DNA of 35,995 bases, taken from positions 1 through 35,995 of the forward strand of contig JAGXKW010000003.1 of the NCBI GenBank assembly GCA_018334995.1, read 5' to 3'. Position numbers and translations under genes: made by a program. The stretch is from Wenzhouxiangellaceae bacterium (GTDB lineage Bacteria; Pseudomonadota; Gammaproteobacteria; Xanthomonadales; Wenzhouxiangellaceae). This document shows positions 32,250 through 35,995 of the stretch, in pieces. The first letter of the stretch is position 1, and every line of letters starts with the position of its first letter. The notes beneath the pieces are model-generated. The model searched no databases, was not told where the DNA came from, and worked only from the letters and a program-made list of their open reading frames with translations.

Positions 32250-34403
32250 TCACGGCCGCAACGGTAGCAGCAGGCGAATTCGGGCGCCCCCGCCGGGCGC
32301 GTTCGATGCCTCGATGCGGCCGCCCATCTGGTCGATGATGCGCTGGACGATGGCCAGGCCCAGTCCGGTACCGCGTGGCTTGGTGCTGGCGTAAGGATCG
32401 AACGCCCGCGGCAGGATTTCGGCGTCGAAGCCCGGCCCGTCGTCGACGATCGACAGTTCCAGCCAGTCGTGATCCTCGTCTCCGGGCTGAATCCTGGAGC
32501 CCACGCGCAGCAGCGGCGCGTGTTCCGGGTGCGCTTCCCGGGCGTTTTGCACCAGATTGTTGAGCACCTGCTGGATCTGGCCCGGGTCGCCGACCGGCTG
32601 CGCGTTGCCGTGATCGAGGTCGAGCTCGAAGCGGACTCCGGTGTCGCCGGCCGACCACAGGTCCACCACGCCGTTGATCAGCGGCGTGATGTCGAGCGCT
32701 TCACGGCGGTCGTGGCCGGGACGCGAATAGTCGCCGAAGGCGTCGACCAGGCGCCGGAGGCTGTCGACCTGGTTGATGATCGTGCCGGTGGCGCGTTCGA
32801 CCAGCCGGGCCCGGGCCGGGTCGGGGTCGTCGCCCAGCCGCAGCTGGAGTCGCTCGGCAGCCAGCCGGATCGGCGTCAGCGGATTTTTCACCTCGTGCGC
32901 CAGCCGTCGGGCGAGCTCGGCCCAGGCCGCCTGACGCTGGGCCTGGTCGAGCATGGTCACGTCGTCGAACACCACCACGTGACCGGTGCGTTCCGGCGCA
33001 TCGGAGTCGGGCAGCGTCGACCCGCGGCAGACCAGCGCCAGCGCCTGATGGGCGCGCTCCAGCTTCACTTCCTGGCGCCACAGGTCGGCTGGCTCTTCGA
33101 TGCGCCGGGCGATGACCTGGAACAATTCGCCGAGTTCGGGCAGCCGGTCGCGCAGCTGCTCGATATCCATGCCCTGCATTGGGTCCAGCGGAACGCCGAG
33201 GATGCTCGAGGCGCTCTGGTTGGCCGCGCTCAGCCGCCCCCGGCTGTCGAATGCGATGACCCCGGCCGACAGTCGGCCGAGCAGGGTTTCCAGGTAGTGG
33301 CGCTGGGATTCGAGCTGCTGCTGGGTCTGGCCGAGCTGGCGCGCCATGCTGTTGAACGATTCGACCAGAAATCCGAGTTCATCGCGGCTGGCGACGTCCA
33401 GCGTCTCCGGGAACTCGCCGGCGCGCATCAGCTCGGTGGCCTGAGCCAGGTCGCGGATCGGCCGCACCAGCCGGCGCGCGGCGTTGAACGCCAGCAGGAT
33501 GGCCAGCAGCGCGGTCACCCCCAGCACCAGGGAGAGAATCAGGATGAAGCTTTGCTGCAGGCGATCGCGGAGGAAAGCCACGTTTTCGTAGCGGAAATAG
33601 GCCCGCTCGATGCTGGTGGCGAGTTCGGAAAAATTTTCCGGCAGCGGAAAGATGCCCTGCAGGATGCGTTCCGGGGGGCGGCCGGGGATCGTCTGAACCG
33701 GTACCAGGACGCGGATTCGCAAGCCACGGTCGCCGGCCTCGGCGGCGCTGTATTCATCGCCGCGTGCGGCCTGGTTGAGCGCGAAAGCCGACGGCAGGTC
33801 CGAAATCATGCGCTGGGGATCGAGATGGACCAGGTTTTCGACCCGGCCCGAGGGGCTGAGCATGGTCAATTCGACCGGGCCACTCGACGAGATGCGCGCG
33901 AACAGGTAGTCGAGCAGTTCGTCATCGTCGGCGCGTGCCGGCATGCCCGTCGCGATGCGCGACATCTGATTGCGGGCCTGGCGGGTGCGCAGGTCGAGAA
34001 ACATCTGCCCCAGCTCGATCGAATCGGCCAGCGCGGGTTCGGCGCCGGTGTCGAACCAGCCTTCTATGGTGTTGCCGAGAAATTCCATCGAAAACAGGTA
34101 AACGACCACCACCGGCGGCAACGCCAGGCCGATGAAAACCGCCACAAGGCGCGCGCGCAGGCGGGCGCCGGGCGCCTGCGCGCGCAGGTCCCGAACGAGC
34201 CGGACCAGCCGCTGGCCGATCGCGAACAGGAGCACCAGCAGGGCCACGCCGGTCAGCAACAGGATGGTCAGGCTCATGCTGCCCAGCCGGCTGGATTCCT
34301 GCTCGACGCTGGCGACCAGGAACAGCGCGACCAGCAGCAGCCCGGCCACCGCGGCCAGCGGCAGGATGCGGAAGAACCGGCTCAGGAGGCTTCGATCTGC
34401 CAT
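32250..34403 (-). CDS. ntrY: NtrY-like sensor histidine kinase
   Basis: A 717-residue membrane kinase that phosphorylates the neighbouring response regulator. Hydrophobic segments near residues 12-30, 40-65 and 85-110 are followed by an extracytoplasmic sensor region, a fourth helix near residue 315-340, a HAMP (RRLVRPIRDLAQATE), a PAS-like region, and HisKA with H503 in AHEVKNPL. HATPase follows with N-box QVLNNLVQNA, G1 DDGPGF and G2 GTGLGLAI. The start ATG at 34403 begins 22 bp before the end of the DUF4390 gene, a sign of a coupled operon. The inducing signal is unknown. Confidence 0.92.
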   Translation of the reverse strand: MADRSLLSRFFRILPLAAVAGLLLVALFLVASVEQESSRLGSMSLTILLLTGVALLVLLFAIGQRLVRLVRDLRAQAPGARLRARLVAVFIGLALPPVVVVYLFSMEFLGNTIEGWFDTGAEPALADSIELGQMFLDLRTRQARNQMSRIATGMPARADDDELLDYLFARISSSGPVELTMLSPSGRVENLVHLDPQRMISDLPSAFALNQAARGDEYSAAEAGDRGLRIRVLVPVQTIPGRPPERILQGIFPLPENFSELATSIERAYFRYENVAFLRDRLQQSFILILSLVLGVTALLAILLAFNAARRLVRPIRDLAQATELMRAGEFPETLDVASRDELGFLVESFNSMARQLGQTQQQLESQRHYLETLLGRLSAGVIAFDSRGRLSAANQSASSILGVPLDPMQGMDIEQLRDRLPELGELFQVIARRIEEPADLWRQEVKLERAHQALALVCRGSTLPDSDAPERTGHVVVFDDVTMLDQAQRQAAWAELARRLAHEVKNPLTPIRLAAERLQLRLGDDPDPARARLVERATGTIINQVDSLRRLVDAFGDYSRPGHDRREALDITPLINGVVDLWSAGDTGVRFELDLDHGNAQPVGDPGQIQQVLNNLVQNAREAHPEHAPLLRVGSRIQPGDEDHDWLELSIVDDGPGFDAEILPRAFDPYASTKPRGTGLGLAIVQRIIDQMGGRIEASNAPGGGARIRLLLPLRP

Positions 34404-34903
34404 GTATGCCAGGCGCCGGCCAGGCGCCACTGTGGGGAAATCAGCGAGGGCAGGTGCATCGGGGGTGGCAGGGCCTCGCGGTTGAAGCGGGTTCGGGCCT
34501 GGATCTGCCAGTCTCCGGCGCGGGTCTGCTCCCGGGTCAGCCCGGTCGCGTAGCTGCGTTCTTCCTGCAGCGTATCCAGCAACAGCCACAGGCGCGGGAA
34601 GTTGGTCCGCCGGTCCTCGAACTCCAGTTGCCATTGCTCGGTCAATGGCAGAAACCGGATCGTGACCGGGTGCCGACGTTCGCTTTCGATCAACGCGATC
34701 GGCCCGCGGTGGCGGCTGACGCGCGTGATGACCTCGAGCTGCAGGTCGACCCCGCTTTCCAGCGCTTCGCGCATTCGCGGCGTGGGCTCGAACCGGATGC
34801 CGGCATCGATTTCCAGCACGCGCTCGCGCCAGGTCATGCGCGGTTCCATCTCCAGGCGGCCTGCGGTGGATTCCGGTTCAGCGCACCCTGCGCATGCGCA
34901 CAT
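34382..34903 (-). CDS. DUF4390 domain-containing protein
   Basis: About 173 residues, conserved next to rsmB and ntrY in gammaproteobacteria. The core has ERVLEIDAGIRFEPTPRMREALESGVDLQLEVITRV, with charged beta-strand segments after. The start is uncertain: ATG at 34903 gives a cysteine-rich N-terminus (MCACAGCAEP) and overlaps rsmB by 26 bp, whereas ATG at 34849 (MEPRMTWRER) avoids the overlap. A normal signal peptide is not visible from either start; Cys-rich residues may mimic a lipobox. Function unknown. Confidence 0.8.
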   Translation of the reverse strand: MCACAGCAEPESTAGRLEMEPRMTWRERVLEIDAGIRFEPTPRMREALESGVDLQLEVITRVSRHRGPIALIESERRHPVTIRFLPLTEQWQLEFEDRRTNFPRLWLLLDTLQEERSYATGLTREQTRAGDWQIQARTRFNREALPPPMHLPSLISPQWRLAGAWHTWQIEAS

Positions 34904-35995
34904 GATAAAAACCGTCGCGATCGAGGCTGCCCGGCAGGATCTGGCAGCCGGGGTCGGTCGATACGCCTTCATCCAGCCTGGTTTCCAGCGGTCGGGCATC
35001 GGCATGGCGGGCAATGAACGCTCTCGCTTGGTCACGGTTCTCGGCGTGCAGTATCGAACAGGTGGCGTAGACAAGCAATCCGCCCGGCGCCAGCAAAGGC
35101 CAGAGTGCGTCCAGGATGCGGTCCTGCAGCATGACATTCGCGGCGACGTCGTCCGCCCGGCGCTGCCAGCGAATGTCCGGATGGCGCCTGAGCACGCCGG
35201 TCGCCGTGCAGGGCGCATCGACCAGGATGCGGTCGAAAGTCTTTCCTGCGGCCCATTCCTGCGGCTGCGCGGCGTCGCCGGCGATGACCCGTCCGGCCAG
35301 TCCGAGGCGATCGAATGTTTCCTCGATGCGCCGCGCGCGCTCCGGGTCCAGCTCCAGCGCGGTCAACTCCACGCGCGCACATTCCAGTATATGCGCAGCC
35401 TTGCCGCCGGGCGCGGCGCAGGCGTCGAGCACGCGCTGGCCGTCTTCCAGCTCCAGCAGGCCGGCGGTGGCCTGGGCGCCGGCGTCCTGGACCGAGAATT
35501 CGCCTTCGGCGTAGCCGGGCAGGCTGCTGATGCGGGCCGGGTGGTCCAGGCGCACGGCGTCTGGAAAATGCGCGTCGGTATCCGCCTCGATTCCGGCCTC
35601 GCGCAGCGTCCGGCACTGGCGCTCCGGCGTGCTTCGTCGTCGATTGACCCGCAGCCACAGCGGCGGGATCCGGTTGCCGGCCTCGGCGATTTCGCGCCAC
35701 CGGTCCGGCCAGTCGCGGCGGATTGCATCCAGCAGCCATTCCGGATACCCCAGCCGCAGCGCGGGCGCGTCGGGCAATTCGGCTTCCATCTGCAGCGCGC
35801 GCCGCTGCTGGTTGCGCAGCACCGCGTTGACCAGCCCGCCGAGGTGCGCATGGCCGCCGGTCCGGGCTGCCGCGACGCTTGCATGCACCACGGCGCGGGC
35901 CGGCTCGCGGCCCTCGATCAACTGGTCCAGCGCCGAGAGCAGCAGAAAATGCACGTCCCGGGACTTGCGCGGCAGCGGTTTGCGCAGCAGTTGCG
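34878..35995 (-). CDS. rsmB: 16S rRNA (cytosine(967)-C(5))-methyltransferase, 5' end outside window
   Basis: The visible part lacks only the beginning of the N-terminus; the frame is open to the window edge and reads QLLRKPLPRKSRDVHFLLL, typical of RsmB. The NusB-like domain is followed by the methyltransferase domain, with SAM motif LDACAAPGGKAAHIL, DAPCTATGVLRRHPDIRW (containing a catalytic cysteine) and the second cysteine in YATCSIL. It methylates C967 of 16S rRNA. A GTG at 35954 is in frame but gives a truncated NusB domain, so the true start lies off the window, probably downstream of fmt. It overlaps the DUF4390 gene. Confidence 0.95.
   Translation of the reverse strand, partial: QLLRKPLPRKSRDVHFLLLSALDQLIEGREPARAVVHASVAAARTGGHAHLGGLVNAVLRNQQRRALQMEAELPDAPALRLGYPEWLLDAIRRDWPDRWREIAEAGNRIPPLWLRVNRRRSTPERQCRTLREAGIEADTDAHFPDAVRLDHPARISSLPGYAEGEFSVQDAGAQATAGLLELEDGQRVLDACAAPGGKAAHILECARVELTALELDPERARRIEETFDRLGLAGRVIAGDAAQPQEWAAGKTFDRILVDAPCTATGVLRRHPDIRWQRRADDVAANVMLQDRILDALWPLLAPGGLLVYATCSILHAENRDQARAFIARHADARPLETRLDEGVSTDPGCQILPGSLDRDGFYHVRMRRVR

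Noticed and set aside
32469..34553. Long plus-strand open frame opposite ntrY
   Set aside because: Shadow of the histidine kinase frame; the ntrY motifs (H-box, N-box, G-boxes) fix the coding strand.
1..35995. tRNA or rRNA genes
   Set aside because: Gene gaps were read for cloverleaf-like TTCGANNC arms and CCA ends; none was convincing. A covariance-model search would be decisive.

Overview
The window looks like chromosomal DNA of a high-GC, respiring gammaproteobacterium. The gene order rsmB, DUF4390, ntrY, ntrX, trkA, trkH, the full cbb3 oxidase cluster with its own FNR-type regulator, GTAG-type REP repeats and frequent GTG/TTG starts fit the Xanthomonadales/Chromatiales side of the class (a Wenzhouxiangella-like organism is one possibility). 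That placement is inferred from gene content and was not tested by phylogeny. No phage, integrase, insertion-sequence transposase, CRISPR array, rRNA or tRNA was found.

Layout. Positions 1-6344 hold miscellaneous genes: a polysaccharide deacetylase (upstream neighbour outside the window), a small unknown protein coupled to a zinc alcohol dehydrogenase, a YgjP-type metallopeptidase, and a GTPase/DUF3482 plus DUF2868 membrane protein pair. Positions 6400-18521 form a microaerobic respiration block: ccoN-O-Q-P, a small unknown two-helix membrane protein, ccoG, ccoH (fixH), ccoI, ccoS, a TauE/SafE-UreH-like membrane protein, hemN and fnr. TTGAT-N4-GTCAA sites lie upstream of ccoN and hemN, each with a plausible -10 at class II spacing. 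FNR, with its four cluster cysteines and the E-x-x-S-R recognition helix, probably controls both the terminal oxidase and oxygen-independent haem synthesis. Positions 18573-26802 hold a secreted M14 peptidase, a PEBP-family protein, uppP, glnA, a DUF4124 protein, dtd and a lipid A-type acyltransferase. Positions 27636-35995 hold a TPR protein and a tightly overlapping minus-strand run rsmB > DUF4390 > ntrY > ntrX > trkA > trkH, which links a two-component system to potassium uptake.

The most unusual content is non-coding. (i) Two intergenic elements (about 9966-10185 and 21896-22056) are long inverted repeats whose arms are arrays of about 10-bp units. A third array of six 10-bp units sits directly upstream of fnr. 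Their sequences differ but the helical-turn spacing is shared. (ii) Three paired REP elements (BIME-like) interrupt the ccoG-ccoH-ccoI-ccoS-TauE stretch. (iii) A 655-bp gene-free segment (26902-27556) is bounded by a perfect 15-bp inverted repeat with large hairpins inside each end and a second REP pair in the middle. (iv) The NtrX-type regulator has lost the Walker A lysine, the Walker B D-E pair and the GAFTGA loop, so it is unlikely to be a sigma-54 ATPase activator.
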